From: Centrapalus pauciflorus
Lineage: Eukaryota; Streptophyta; Magnoliopsida; Asterales; Asteraceae
DNA length: 64,000 nt
Direction of reading: 5' to 3'
Assembly (NCBI GenBank): GCA_020465985.1
Contig: JAANYP010006705.1
Coordinates: 248,001-312,000 of the forward strand
Shown here: piece after piece, positions 25,501-37,044 of the stretch
Layout: each line of letters begins with the position of its first letter
Position numbering within the stretch: the stretch's first letter is position 1
Made by a program: the position numbers and the translations under genes
Notes under the pieces: generated by a model
Databases searched by the model: none
What the model saw: the letters and a program-made list of their open reading frames with translations, nothing else
Told to the model about the DNA's origin: nothing

Positions 25501-28500
25501 TCAGTGAAAACGTTGCCAAGTAAAATCGGTAAAAAAAAAAAAAAAAGGCAAGTTGGTTTTATTCAGTTTTTTTTTTATTTTGAACACAAAGTTTTATTAA
25601 TAACTTCCAAGAACATTCATAATCACCACTTGTACCAACGGCTGCACTTTCTTGACCTTAAATTTTTATTTAGTAATTATCTCATATTTGGTTTCTTAAT
25701 TGATTAATTAATTTATAAAAACAATTATGAAGTTGCTAACTAAATTATAATAATATGTAAATAAACACTCAAACATCTTAGTGAACATCTTGTAAAAAGT
25801 TATATGGCTATCTACGATAAACGTATAGACCTTGAACGATCAAAAGTTTGAGCGAGAGAAAGTACGTACTGTAAGTTCCCAAGTAAAGATATTTGTTTCC
25901 AAGAACTCGTCCAATTCGTGCCTCCCATCTTCCGTTATGATGGTGCCTACAGAAACCAAATACCATACATCAATAATCACATTTCATTATCTATGGGGTT
26001 GTTTGTTTACTATTTAATGGAATCATTAATAAGTCATTCACAGTTAAAATGACATCTTAATAATTCCATTAAGAGGTAAACAACAAGACGTAAATAACAT
26101 ATGCCGTTGAAATCATCTGGCAATTTAAATGCTCGATGAACTTTAAGTAAAAATACAAACCTATTCTTAGACAAAAAATAACCATGGCTACGTCCCAACG
26201 ATTCAAGTTGGGATCAAAGTAATATAGTACACCAGTTTGATTGGATTACTGGAGTATCATATTAAATGTACATGTTTATTACGATAAGATATAAATTTCA
26301 TGTAAACTACAATATACATATGTTCAAATGTGTATTATTATTTATATGTATTATATGATAGAAATAAACATCATACTAAACAAGAAACTGATATCGGATA
26401 GAAACAACTGCCCATATGTTTATTTCGGGTTAATGGCATTACTATATGTCACATACTTAATTTATGTATCATACTTTTTATACACATTAAGTAACTATAC
26501 TTTATAAGGTGTTCCAATTTGATAGCTTTACAAACTAGAAAATGTGATCTATCCTATTTTTTTAGTGCATTAATTTACATGGTAGTACATGTTAACTTTA
26601 ATCATATTTAATAGCAAATTAGCAACTTCATTTAATTGAATTGATCATCAATTAAAGGGATGTACAACCATTAAAAGTGAACTATGTACGGCCAACATAT
26701 ATCTTGATGTAAAATTAATATAATTAAAGAAATAGCCTAACTTTGATCTTCTGTTATCATAGGTACCAACTTAGAATTCCCAAAACAAGTACAATGTCAT
26801 AGAGTGTGTAATGTTTGAAAACTAATAATCAGATAATAGTTGTATAAAAAAGTGCTACCAGAAATTTAGTGTTTGGTTTAACTTATATTGTTTGTTATCA
26901 AATAATCAGTTTTACAAGTGTTTGGATTTGCGTTTTAACTTGTAAAATACCAAATAATCACTTATTAAGCAAATAAACTACATTTTTTTAACTTATAAAA
27001 AAGTGTGATAGGATTAATTCTAAACGCAAACAATCACTTATTAATGAGTGTTTTTAAATTTAAACCAATTATTTACGTTATTGTAACGTAATAATCTAAT
27101 AATCTTTGTTATAACGCAAAACCAAACACTCTTAATTTATATTTAATAAAAAAATGTAACATAATCAAAGCAATGACAAAAGATGTGTGTCCTTAATCTT
27201 TTTTGTTTTTGTTATTATTTTTATATTTATCTTTGCATAATTAAGGTTGATGTCAAATAGTCAAAGTCAAAGTATACCACTTATCTAATGGACAATGACA
27301 GTTTAAAAAAGATGAAGCAATTAAGATTCATATTTGCATATGCCAAAATGAACACCAAACATTTAAAAAAAAAAAAAAAAAAAAAAAACCACATGCTTTC
27401 ACCAACAAATTTCACATGTAACATACCAAAAATATGAACACTCCCACAACTCATTCAACATGTTTTCATTACATCCCCTTACATATTGAAAAACTTAACA
27501 CTATTAACCTCAAAGTTCATTGTCCAAATGAATCGTCAACAAGCGATGTGTTGATAATGGTAACATACTTTGAGGCGACGTTTGTTTGCGAATATTCTAT
27601 TCAAAATGTACAGTTAAGAAACCATAGTTTGAAAAACGTACGAATGCCAGGAAATTGGTTGAATGTAACGTGTGATTGAATTGATAATATCTATCGTAGG
27701 AACCGAACACGTTATAGGTGTTTGGTTTTGCGTTATGAACTAGATTATTAGCTTATTACGTTACAATAACGCAAATAATTGATTTGAAGTGTTTGGATTG
27801 CATACATTAATACGTGATTGTTTGCGTTTAGAGTTTAATCCCACCACACTTTCTCATAAGTTTAAAAAACGTAGCTTATTTGTTTAATAAGTGATTATTT
27901 GGTCATTTTACAAGTTAAATCACAAATCCAATCACTTTAAAAACTGATTATTTGATAAATATGACAGCAAACAACAGAAGTTAAATCAAACACTACATTT
28001 CCTTTGAATGCATTTTAGATCCCATTTAAAATGCATTTTTGCAAAATTATGATTCCTTTAAATGCATATTTTAAGAAAGTATAGTACGGTACATTTCATG
28101 TCATGTGCCCACAAATAAATAACAAAGGTTAAGTTTGGGTATGTTTGTTTAGTGAAATAGAACAATATTTTATCCTTAAATAAATTTTTTTTATGATTTA
28201 ATTTAAATAATTCTAGGTTGTTGATCATCGTACTTGTGAAAGTGAAAGAGTGTAACATTGATTTTATGTTTGAAAATTTTATTGTTATTGATGAATTGTG
28301 GACAAAAAAAGTTCACGTTTTGCAAGTACACGATTTTAAGGTGGTAGGATGGTCCTTGAGTATAAAAACATCATATAAACGCTAGGTTGTATTAGGGTTA
28401 TAAATTAATGATTTATAAATTGGTTATAAATTAATGATTTATAAATTTAATGATTTTTGACGATGAACGTTTACGAGGATATATTTATCAAACAATGTGC

Positions 28501-30557
28501 GGGTTTTAGTGCGTACCTTGCTACTCCACGATATTTTGAAACGCCTCTTGAAAATCCACTGCTCCTTCGTCTTAAAGACGCTAAGTATTCATCCTTTGAC
28601 AGTTTTTCCATTTCTTCGATTTCTTTTTTATATGTATCGATCTACAACAAATACAAAAGCCAAACATATACATTTAAATTCAACTTGATAAAAATGGTCT
28701 AATGTAGTTCTATGCAATTACACAAAGAAGTCAATTTTTGAACCTAGAAAAAGTCAAATATGAAAATGTTATTTTTAGGTACCGGGAAATTGAGTGTCGT
28801 GTCGGATCCCCAGTATTTAAGGGCAGCAAGATCATAGGTTCGGGCAGCAGACTCTTCGCTATCATATGCACCTAAACGAACACATAATTCAAAACGCTTA
28901 GTTTGATGAAATGCACAGTAAGAAAAAAAACCTTAATCAATATAATTATTTCCCGCATAACATCCGGAACCAAATAATACAATTCTAACGCGAGCTTGAG
29001 TTTATGTCCGTTTAGACAGTTCAGAATCTCCGGTTAAATTTCAGTTAGACCAAACGATCTTACGATACTCATGTGGGCCATTTAAATTATTAAAGCAAGT
29101 GAAAAAAAGGTACTTAAAAGTGGCAAATAAAGAGAGAGAAATTAGAGAAGACTTACCCAAATAAACTATAAAAGCGGATAACCATAGTGGCAACCAGGAA
29201 CAGGGGATCACACCAAATCAAACAAGCAAAAAAACAGAGTCAGAACTCAAGATTTAAACTAATTAATTAATAAATTAAATATAATACTAATTATCAGAAA
29301 AATAAGACTGCAGATCTCTGTCATTTAATTTTATTAATAATTTAATTAAATATAAAATTAAAAAAACAGAAAGAGAGAGTTGTGGTGATAATCACTTTGT
29401 TTTCCTTTCTTGTTTTGGATGTTGTTCCATGTACTCTTGTCCCACAGATGTGCTTCATATCTTCCCGTCCATCGATGTCTGATAACGATTTCCGTTAATT
29501 CATTCATATTCCAATTTCCAATGCATGCAACTCATAATTTCCATAAAAATTAACATAATTTTAAGCATTAATCAGTATCAGTTGCACTGAATCAGAAGCA
29601 CCGATAACAGCCGAAAAATTAAAAAAGAAAATTCTTTTACACTTTACTACGAAAAATAAAGACTTTTTACATTGTTGTTGCGAGATTGACCTGCAAACAC
29701 ATAGGTTCATGGCTGCATGTAATCTGGAATCCGTACTCTTTGTTCTTCGGTTTAATTTGGGAATTTTCAAAAATTAGTAGTGTATGGTTAGTTGGAATCT
29801 GATGTGATTAGAGGGAAAAAGAATTTAATTTACTAATTCTCTGACAAAACCAAATTCTTTTATAAAGATTTCAAACAAATCAAACCAGCTTTTGAGGTTT
29901 GTAGATTAATTTCAAGAAATGAAACCAAATTAATTTAAATTTCTGATAAATTTAACTTTTGTTCATACATTATTTCCAAAGTTTCATGAACAATTCGATC
30001 AATTGCCATGCATGTAACCCAGAAAAATCTTTACTCCCTGACTCCCTGTTCTTCAACATTTAAGACTTTAATTTGGGGATTTTGCAAAAAAAATTGATCT
30101 TGTGACATTTTAAAGATCGAATCTTTCCAGAAATCGAATCAAATTCGTTTCATTTTCGAAGATCTTCCCAAAAAGTTGATGAAAAAGCACATGCATGTAA
30201 CCCAGAACCTTCCGTCCTCTGTTCTTCAACCAAAACCCAATTTCAAAATTCATCATAAAAATTCAAAACTTTCACGAATTTCACAAACTGGGCATCTTAA
30301 GAAATTGCAGGATTCACCTAAATTTCAATAAAAATCGAATCTTTTTCAAGAAAAATTCCAAAATATAATTACCTGGTGACACCTCTGTAAATGGAGCTTC
30401 TGCGAGTGGTTTCAGCAGCAGCATTATTTTGATTTGAAATTTTGTTGTGGGTTCTGGAGGTTCGTTTCGGTTTCGAAATCGGGTGTTCATTAATGCATGA
30501 AGATGATGAAGATGAACATGAAGATGATGAAGTTGGTGACAATCTTCTTTTCTTCAT
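19520..30557 (-). CDS. WRI1: WRINKLED1-like double-AP2 transcription factor
   Basis: AP2/EREBP regulator. In the WRI1/3/4 clade these proteins bind AW-box promoters of glycolytic and fatty-acid synthesis genes and drive oil or cuticular lipid supply in the nucleus. Exons, high to low: 30557-30373, 29478-29396, 29165-29157 (9 bp), 28871-28783, 28641-28517, 25946-25870, 20085-19520. Phases close exactly, giving 377 codons plus stop. The protein starts MKKRRLSP with a Ser-rich tail and basic stretch, as WRI1 does. AP2 domain 1 spans about residues 55-122 (RGVTRHRWTGRYEAHLWD, then the microexon IYL). A linker ends in SSGFSRGVSKYRGVAR. AP2 domain 2 runs to about 216 (HHHNGRWEARIG, ending NFDI). 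The C-terminus is acidic and Gln/Ser-rich, a plausible activation domain. It is shorter than Arabidopsis WRI1 (about 430 residues). Assignment to WRI1 rather than WRI3/WRI4 is less certain than the clade. Confidence 0.92.
20400..20896. mobile_element. hAT-type MITE in the WRI1 last intron
   Basis: A 497-bp element with TIR TAGGGGTGTTCA against TAGGGCTGTTCA and a perfect 8-bp duplication CTATAAAT (20392-20399 and 20897-20904). Both subterminal regions are dense in ACCGAA, CCGAAACC and CGGTTA words, while the centre is AT-rich. This fits a hAT MITE. Confidence 0.8.
21277..21545. mobile_element. Mutator-type MITE in the WRI1 last intron
   Basis: A 269-bp foldback starting GGGCTAATTGCTAAAAATAA and ending in the rough complement (TATTTTTAATACTTGACCC). 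It is flanked by a perfect 9-bp duplication TTTACATTA (21268-21276, 21546-21554). It resembles 36666-37044 and the ends of 52258-54059. Confidence 0.8.
23615..24023. mobile_element. MITE with GGGTATGTTTGGCA ends
   Basis: Terminal inverted repeats GGGTATGTTTGGCA and (inward) GGGTGTGTTTGACA match at 12 of 14 bases. The interior carries inverted AAAGCTTTTAGTAACTTGAAC-like and AGCTTCATTTG-like pieces. I did not find a clear target duplication; the end sequence is reminiscent of hAT MITEs. Confidence 0.55.
24056..24275. repeat. Degenerate minisatellite, about 37-bp unit
   Basis: About six imperfect units built on CCACTAAACTAT followed by a TTTGTACACATTTA-like half. It lies inside the 5.8 kb WRI1 intron. 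An inverted relic (AAAGTTTAATGGCTAAATG) follows near 24308, so it may have begun as one arm of a foldback element. Confidence 0.6.
24933..25471. mobile_element. TIR element (TTGTGTTTAGT) with a nested MITE
   Basis: The ends are a perfect 11-bp inverted repeat, TTGTGTTTAGT and ACTAAACACAA. The subterminal zones are also inverted (AACGAAAACTAGTCATTTTT against AAGTTTTCATTTTTTTAAAG). A related copy in opposite orientation seems to lie at about 35950-36166. A smaller element is inserted at 25205-25375. Confidence 0.55.
25205..25375. mobile_element. 171-bp nested MITE with 10-bp duplication
   Basis: It begins GGCAATTCTATA and ends TATAGCAATGCCC. The identical 10-bp sequence TTTTAAAAAT flanks both sides (25195-25204 and 25376-25385). 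The internal CACACCCC/GGGGTGTGTG pair extends the fold. The duplication length suggests Mutator-type transposition. Confidence 0.7.
26850..27140. repeat. GTGTTTGGTTT MITE family, copy A
   Basis: About 280 bp between GTGTTTGGTTTAAC on the left and AAAACCAAACACTC on the right, flanked by TTA on both sides, which would fit a PIF/Harbinger insertion. It contains the family words TTACGTTATTGTAACGTAATAA and CACTTATTAAGCAAATAAAC. It lies in a WRI1 intron. Confidence 0.55.
27716..28006. repeat. GTGTTTGGTTT MITE family, copy B
   Basis: The same family as copy A in the opposite orientation, only 0.6 kb away: GTGTTTGGTTTTGCGTTATG to TTAAATCAAACACT. Together A and B could form an inverted pair in the WRI1 pre-mRNA. 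Confidence 0.55.
29157..29165 (-). other. WRI1: 9-bp microexon of the WRI1-like gene
   Basis: The nine bases TTTATTTGG lie between a TATAG acceptor and a GTAAGT donor. They restore the frame between the exons ending CAA-A and starting GT-GCA, adding Ile-Tyr-Leu before Gly. A 9-bp exon for the VYL tripeptide is known in WRI1 orthologs; here Val is replaced by Ile. Without it AP2 domain 1 would lose three residues in frame. Confidence 0.88.
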
Positions 30558-30700
30558 TTTCTCTCTCTAGATTTTACTTTTGGGTGTTTTTTTAGAGAGA
30601 GAAAGTGTTGGAGGAGGGTTTTTGTTTTCAAGGAGTTTGGGTTGTGGGGAGGTAGATATATGGGTTTAGCTAGGTGGGTTTGGCTAGAATCAGCCTACAA
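30558..30700 (-). promoter_or_regulatory. WRI1-like 5' leader and possible TATA box
   Basis: On the minus strand a CT-rich leader (TCTCTCTCTAAAAAAACACC, then AGAGAGAGAAAATG) runs into the start codon. A CATATATCTACC stretch about 100 bp upstream of the ATG, near 30655, is the best TATA candidate. Other TA-rich words exist, so this is tentative. Confidence 0.35.
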
Positions 30701-31635
30701 AGTTGCTTACCAAAACAAGAAGAAAAGGACACAAAGATTTTAGGGAAGATTTAATTGATTGGGGCTAAATTCTGGACAAAATTATTTTCCATCTACCAAT
30801 AAGTTCTTCATCTATCAAATAACTAATAATTTGGGTGTTATTGAGTTGTAAAAAGTAAATAAACAATAAACTATTTGACTATTTGATAAGCAAATTTTTG
30901 GTTAAGTTTTTTTTTTTTTTTTTTTTTAAGTTTAAAACATATAAAAAGTTCTGCGGTTAAGGATTGTTTGTTTAGTTTTAATGGAATCATTTATGTTCAT
31001 TTAAAGGTAAAATGACTTCTTAATGTCAAATGAAACAATATGTTGGTATTCTTATAAAACAATTCATTAGAAGTCGTAGGATGACAAAACAATAAATAAT
31101 GAAAACAATACAAAACATATTAAGATACAAGTCATGTGATAATAATAATTTTTTAGGCATGTTACTGTTTTAGTCTTAGTTCAAAAAATGCATTCTTTTA
31201 AATTGATAAAAAATTCATAAAAATTGTAAATCAAAACAAGACATATATTATTCAGAACTTATGAAATATTCTATGTGTTCGAAATATAATTATCCAATAC
31301 ATAAAACATGTCATTTTAGACATATTTGATAAATTATTAAATATCACTCAATTTAAAAATGTTAATTTCAAGTAATGGCTAATTATTGATGAAAGAGACT
31401 CGAATAAGTTTCATGAAGAATAAATACTATGTTTTTTATGTTATCAATAAACGATGAACAAATTTGTTGAATCATTTTGTTGTTCCATGATTCAACAAAA
31501 AACGTTATATTAAAAATGGGACCCACCAAAAAATATTATAAAATAAGATAGGACCTAGAATTTTATGGTTAGAATTGCTTCTTTTATTTTGTAAAAAAGT
31601 GATTCAATAAATTTATTTTTTGATAAAACATTTTT
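30701..31635. other. Intergenic DNA upstream of the WRI1-like gene
   Basis: No coding sequence. Near 30965-31060 is a short GTTTGTTTAGTTTTAATGG repeat similar to one at 25995-26085, probably a small MITE. A poly-T run is at about 30908-30927. Confidence 0.4.
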
Positions 31636-33163
31636 TGTAAAATCCCAATTTTGGGATAGGTACATGGAATTATTTCATTGGATTAATTATTTGATTTGGG
31701 ACCCGGGGATATAAATTTGTATTTTGGGTATTGGGATCGGATATTGGGTGCCGGACCGAGTTTTAGTCCAAAACGTATATAAGTCTCACCTCTTTGGATG
31801 CTTGCTTTCATTCTTCACTTCCAAAATCAGAATTTAAAAAGTGTGTTGTGTGTGTAATTGAATTCCAGCAGCGAGGGATTGAAGCTACAGTTGTGATTTG
31901 AGCTCCTGATCATCATTTTCATCTCCAATCTTGTTTCCAAGTTAAAGTGAGTATCGAATCTCGATTTTATGGGCTATGTGTTGTTAAGTAGTAAATGATG
32001 ATTGAATTGGGTTTACTACTGTTTTTGAGTAAATTCGGGTGTATAATTATGGCAAAAGTCGAGTGGAAATAGTGATTGGGGATTAATCCCCAGGTTGTGC
32101 AGAAACAGAGCAGACCTGCTGCTGTTCGTCCGTGAGCGCGGCCGCGATGTTCTTGTGGTGATCGCAGGCGGTTTAGCCTGAGCGCGGCCGCGACCGCGAT
32201 GGTCAGTGCGGCCGTGATGCGGCTAGGGTTTCGGGTCGGGTTTTCGGGTTCTGTGAGTCTTATGTTTGGGTCTGTGGGGTCTCGTGAGTTGTCGGGAATT
32301 GTGTATAGAGTTGTTGGGTTGAGATTGTGATATTGTGTTTTTAGGGTCTCGCGTTGATAGGGTAGGGAAAGGGCAGGGAACCGAGACTTAGTGTAGCTAG
32401 CTGGCAGGTGAGTTTGCATGTTTTTGTTGAGATACTTGTACGATTATTTTTCTGATACTTGCATGATCTTTTACTGAGCTTTTTATGAGATATCATGAGT
32501 TTTCTTACGAGTTTTTATTGAGATACTATCATGCATGTATTATTGAGCTATTGTGAACTTTATTTTAAATATGAGATTTGAGACACTTGAGTTGTTGAGA
32601 TACTAAACCGTACGGCTGGGCAGGGGTTGGGTCGCTCCCAATTCCCTTTTGAGTCCTGACGACTGCTTTGTGCGGTCTAGGGATTTGGGTACGTGGATTC
32701 ATCCACACGAGTTGAGTACTTATTTGAGCTACTTTGTGGGATCTCATATTCTTGTTCAGTAGAGAACGCTGAACGTTTTATTATCGAGTTATTTATTTAT
32801 TGAACTTTATAATCGTACATAAACCCTTGCATTCTCATCAGCTTTAGCTGACCTGTGTATGTTGTTGTGTGTATCCCAGGTGACCGGACTGCTAGTAGGC
32901 CTGCTGGACCAAAGTAGGTTTGCTATTATTACTGCTTGAGGAGTTGTTAGCTACCCGTGTAGAGGTAGTTATATTTTGTGGACTGTCGTATATACTTCGG
33001 ATAGATTGTTCTATATTCAGGGATTTCCGTGACTGCTTTTTGTATAAATAATGTTTTAAAATTATCGGGTTTTCATGTATGTATCTTGGGAATAGCGTAG
33101 GGATTATTATATTATGTCACGGATGATGTGTTATTTACGTGGCATTAATTCGAGAGTGTTATA
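31636..33163 (+). mobile_element. Solo LTR, copy 1 (probable Gypsy-type)
   Basis: A 1,528-bp sequence starting TGTAAAATCC and ending GTGTTATA, flanked by TTTTT on both sides (31631-31635, 33164-33168; low complexity, so weak). It has a promoter-like GTATATAAGTC near 31777 followed by a plausible leader. A homologous sequence in reverse orientation lies at 40037-41855, sharing the left end (GTAAnATCC...TACNTGGAATTATTT), a GC-rich core and the right end (CGTGGCATT...GTGTTA). No internal retrotransposon domains are adjacent. Length, TG start and TATA make a solo LTR the best reading; a long TIR transposon is the alternative. Confidence 0.6.
32130..32225 (+). repeat. GC-rich NotI-like palindrome cluster in solo LTR
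   Basis: GAGCGCGGCCGCGATG occurs at 32134 and a near copy at 32190, with further GCGGCC words. The block sits in an otherwise AT-rich LTR downstream of the probable TATA box. The paired LTR has a similar CGCGGCGCG block at about 41183-41216. Confidence 0.7.
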
Positions 33164-33184
33164 TTTTTCATACTTCTCACAAAT

Positions 33185-33412
33185 AATTAAAGTGATTGGA
33201 TTTGCATTTTAACTTGTAAAATTACCAAATGATGAATTATTAAGCAAATAAACTACATTTTTTAGCTTTTGAAAAAGTGTGGCATGATTAATCCAAAAGG
33301 CAAATAATTAATTATTGGTATATGGAATTCAAACATTTTAAATCAATTATTTACGATACTGTAACGTAATAATTTAATAACAATTTATCATAACGCAAAA
33401 CCAAACACCCCC
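33185..33412. repeat. GTGTTTGGTTT MITE family, copy C
   Basis: About 230 bp related to copies A and B, from GTGATTGGATTTGCATTTTA to CGCAAAACCAAACACC. It begins just after the solo LTR and is truncated on the left relative to copy A. Confidence 0.5.
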
Positions 33413-33662
33413 AAATGATAAAAACTCATTTATTCACAATATGTCTCATTCACCCACATGACTTTTTTGTAATTTTACTTGATAATAACTTATGATACCA
33501 ATTTATATTAACTTATAATGTTATTTTGTATTTTTTTTATTTCAAAAATTTTCGTTTTGATTTTTTTTTTGAACGGCAAACTATCCTACTCCTACTCCTT
33601 TGTCTCAAGACTTACTTTCTCCACCTAATTTTCAACTTGTCTCCGAGGGAGTCAAACCCTTA

Positions 33663-34387
33663 GAGTGTGGGGAGTACCGAAGCCGGAGGGTGTGCGGCCT
33701 TGCCACCTCGGATGCAAGCCGGCGGCTACACCAGCCCCCGATTGCGGCCCCTCGAAATCTCTTCCCCGCGCGGCCTCTCTTCCCCGCTCAACCCCGCGTC
33801 TCTTTTTCTTTTTTTTTTTTGTTTGCTGCTTTGCACCACACACACAGAGAGTATATATATCCGAAGTGATAGAGGTCCGACTGCCAGGAGAGCACTCCGA
33901 CCGTGAGAGAGGTCCGACCGCCGGATGGTGAAGTGAGAGAGAGGGAGGCGGCTGGAGATGGGGAGATGGGGGGGAGTAGTTTTTTTTAGAGTTTATTTTA
34001 GGTTTAGGTTTTTTAGTAAATAAATCTAGGGGCTTGGGTTTTTAGTGGGTTGGACTTTTTACTAATAAATTTGTCTTTTTTTTAATCAGATTTTTTTTTG
34101 TTACTTTAAATCATATATTAAATTTTTATCTATTGTTACATTTTAATTATTTTTATAGTTGTGTAATATTCTAATTATTTTTTATTATGTAATAGTTTTT
34201 AAATATTTATGAAATTAATTATTTTATATTTAATAATTGTTTTATTAATTAAAATGTTAAAAAAATTAAGAAAGATGGAAATGTTAAGAAATTTGGGTAT
34301 TTCCTAGTTAGAAAGGTGGGAAAAGGTGGAGAGAGAAAAGCTGATGTGGCGCTGACGTGTACAGAAAGGTGGGTACTCCCCACACTC
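33663..34387. mobile_element. PIF/Harbinger-like element with GC-rich interior
   Basis: A perfect 16-bp TIR (GAGTGTGGGGAGTACC at 33663 and its complement ending at 34387) is flanked by TTA at 33660-33662 and 34388-34390. A TTA duplication is the hallmark of PIF/Harbinger or Tourist insertions. The left 300 bp is GC-rich (CCCCGCGCGGCC, GCCGGCGGC), while the right half is AT-rich. No transposase ORF, so it is non-autonomous. The flank just outside (CAACTTGTCTCCGAGGGAGT) has a relative near 62495. Confidence 0.7.
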
Positions 34388-34390
34388 TTA

Positions 34391-34876
34391 AGTGCTTTGC
34401 GAAAAAATGTGGTACTTATTTGAACCCTATACAGTTTATATAAAAAATTCATCTTCCGATAAAAAAATAATTACTTTTTTACTTTTCGTTAACATGAAAG
34501 AATTTTTAACCCAATTGAGTTGATCAAGCGCACACAACACTTGGCTCAACTGCTCAACTGTCAGCCATGCCACCATTCACCTTTCTTCTCTTTCCTGGAA
34601 TCTTACTTTTCTCTTTTTATATATTTTTTTTTTACTATTTTCACCCCTAACTTTCATAAAATTCCCTCAAAAATGCCCCTTAACATTTCTCACAATTTAT
34701 CCGGTCATTTCTTTCTTTCTTTTTCTTTTTTCTTTCCACTAAACATTATTTAAATAATAGTTGTTATTTGTGTTATACATTGAGATAAACACTTTAAAAT
34801 CCGAATCTCAAAGTCATCAATAAAAGAACTCTTGGTGAACAACAACAAATCGAATCACATATTTTCATATTGTTTT
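34391..34876. other. AT-rich intergenic DNA
   Basis: No gene recognised. A pyrimidine-rich tract (TTTCTTTCTTTTTCTTTTTT) lies near 34710. Confidence 0.35.
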
Positions 34877-35240
34877 AAGAATGTTTTTGATTTTGCGTTA
34901 TGAACGAGATTATTAGCTTATTACGTTACAATAATGCAAATAATTGGTTTAAAGTGTTTTTTGGATAGCATACATTAATAAGTGATATTTGTGTTTAGAG
35001 TTTAATAAGTTAAAAAATGTAGCTTATTTGCTTAATAATTGATTATTTGGTCATTTTACAAGTAAAAGCGCAAATCCAAACACTTTAAAAACTGATAATT
35101 TGATAATTATGATAGCAAACAGTAGAAACTAAACCAAACACTAAATTTTCGGCATCACTCTTTGTTACATCTATTATTTGATTATTAGTTTTCAAAACGC
35201 TACAACACTTCTTCAAACGCAAATCCAAACACCCTCTAAG
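34877..35240. repeat. GTGTTTGGTTT MITE family, copy D
   Basis: Carries the family body (TTAGCTTATTACGTTACAATAA, TTGCTTAATAATTGATTATTTGG) and continues into a second related arm ending AAATCCAAACACCC near 35235. A truncated piece of that second arm is also seen at about 56400-56510. Confidence 0.5.
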
Positions 35241-36665
35241 TATCAAACGAAAAACTAAATAAATCGATTTGTATACATTCATAATCATCAACCCAACCAA
35301 AAGTAAATAAATCATGCAAGGAATCAAGTTTCCCCGTTGATTGAAACTTCTATCGAAAAAGGCATGCATTTTTAATTTTTTATGGATACCATCTAAAAAC
35401 CAAGTTCGTAAAATCACGATAATGTAAATGGGTAACATCATTAACTGGAACGCCTGACGCCTCTCCCTCCCAATACACTCACAGAGGTTGTAACGATATA
35501 TTATTAACACCCGATTCGTTTTATATACTAGCAAACTGACACCTAGAAAAAAATTTATGAATTTATATGTGAATCTCATATTAATTAAAATAGTTTTTTT
35601 TTTAATAACAAACAACTTAGGTAAATGTCTATCTTAAGTAATTTGCTTGTAAAGTTTTTCTTGTTTTGGTTATTTTTTTTTCAAGATTCAATGGTCATAT
35701 TAGAAATTGATAGCATAGTTGATTGTCATCTTTTACACTTAATGGATATAGACATCTTTAGTAAAATAACCAATTTACATACTATCCTAATGATCGATTA
35801 TCAGATTTTAGCAATAAATTTTATAAACCATGTTTTGCATACTCAAAGTAAAATGTGTTACTTTAATTTGACGTTTAAACCCAAAAATATACATAATCAT
35901 GTATATTTATTAATACTATCTTTATTACTTTTCTATTACCTATCCAATATTTATTTATAAGACTCTGTTTCTCTTTCTTACTTTTCTATCACATATCCTA
36001 TTTTTCTTATTTTATAATCACTCATCTTATTTTTCTTAAAACTAATACTTCATCATCTAAACAAATTTTCATTTTTTATAGAAATCATTGTTTTTTCCCG
36101 AAAACTATAAATTGAAAACTGAAATTTGAAATGAAAAATTACTAGTTTTCGTGAACAAAACACAACTTAAACATTCCACTACAAATGGGTAAAGTTTTAA
36201 TAACTTTGAAATATGAGTGGCCCTTTGGAATAAATAACAAAAGTTGAAGGACTGAAAGTGTGAGAATCGTGTATTCTGATGGTCCTGGTGTTCAAAATTT
36301 GAAAGTTTAAATGCATACTTGTCAGTTGGAGTGGTGTGCGATGACTGTGGAAGCACCTAATAACAACAACAATGAATAAAAAGAAAAGGGTTGTGTGTAA
36401 GTGTGTGGGAGACACGTGTGAAGGGTTGGCGCCGCACGCAACTTACCCCCTGAAGTTTCAAAATATTACGGTTTCAACCCCTGCACCAGGAAGTCAAATT
36501 TGTTTTGATTTTATGATTTTGTGGGCAACTGGGCATATGATAAAATCAACCCAACAGTGTGTGTCCAAAAGCCTCGTTGGTGTGCTTATCACAATATCAC
36601 TTGACTTGATGACTTCTCCGTCCAAAAAAATTTATCTATCATGTTTAAATTGTTAGTTTACAAAC
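35241..36665. other. Intergenic DNA with a second TTGTGTTTAGT-type copy
   Basis: No supported gene. From about 35950 to 36166 the sequence (ATCTTATTTTTCTTAAAACTA ... ACTAGTTTTCGTGAACAAAACACAA) is the reverse of the TIR element at 24933-25471, minus its nested insertion. The 36415-36640 stretch is locally less AT-rich but shows no coding signature I recognise. Confidence 0.45.
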
Positions 36666-37044
36666 AGAAAAATTGCTCAAAATAACAAACAACTTTTCTA
36701 TTTTTTCTTATTATAGTAATATCGTAAATTTTGTCACAAATAATGAAACCAACTTTTGATTTACTTACGATTATAGCATTTAACCGGTAAACAATAAATA
36801 GATTATTATTTCAAACAATATATTTAAATGGTAAAAAATAAAACTCATTGCAATAATAAGGGGGAAAAGTAGGTTGTTATTTCAAACAATAAACCCTATA
36901 TATCATCTTTTTTTACCGGTTAACTTTTGTTGTTTACCGGTTAGATGTTATAATCGAAATGAACAAAGAATTGGTTCCTTTCTTTAGTACCAAATTTACG
37001 AGATTGCTGTAAAAAAGTTGCTTGTTATTTTAAGCAATTCTCCC
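36666..37044. mobile_element. Mutator-type foldback MITE
   Basis: A 379-bp inverted-repeat element: AAATTGCTCAAAATAACAAACAACTT on the left mirrors TTGCTTGTTATTTTAAGCAATT on the right. Internal TTTACCGGTTA and TAACCGGTAAA pair as well. Flanking 9-mers TTTACAAAC and TTTACAAAT match at 8 of 9 bases, fitting a Mutator-type duplication. Confidence 0.65.

Noticed and set aside
33600..33931. Three overlapping plus-strand ORFs and one minus-strand ORF in GC-rich DNA
   Set aside because: GC-rich DNA has few stops; they cross the TIR of a transposon and share no conserved motif.
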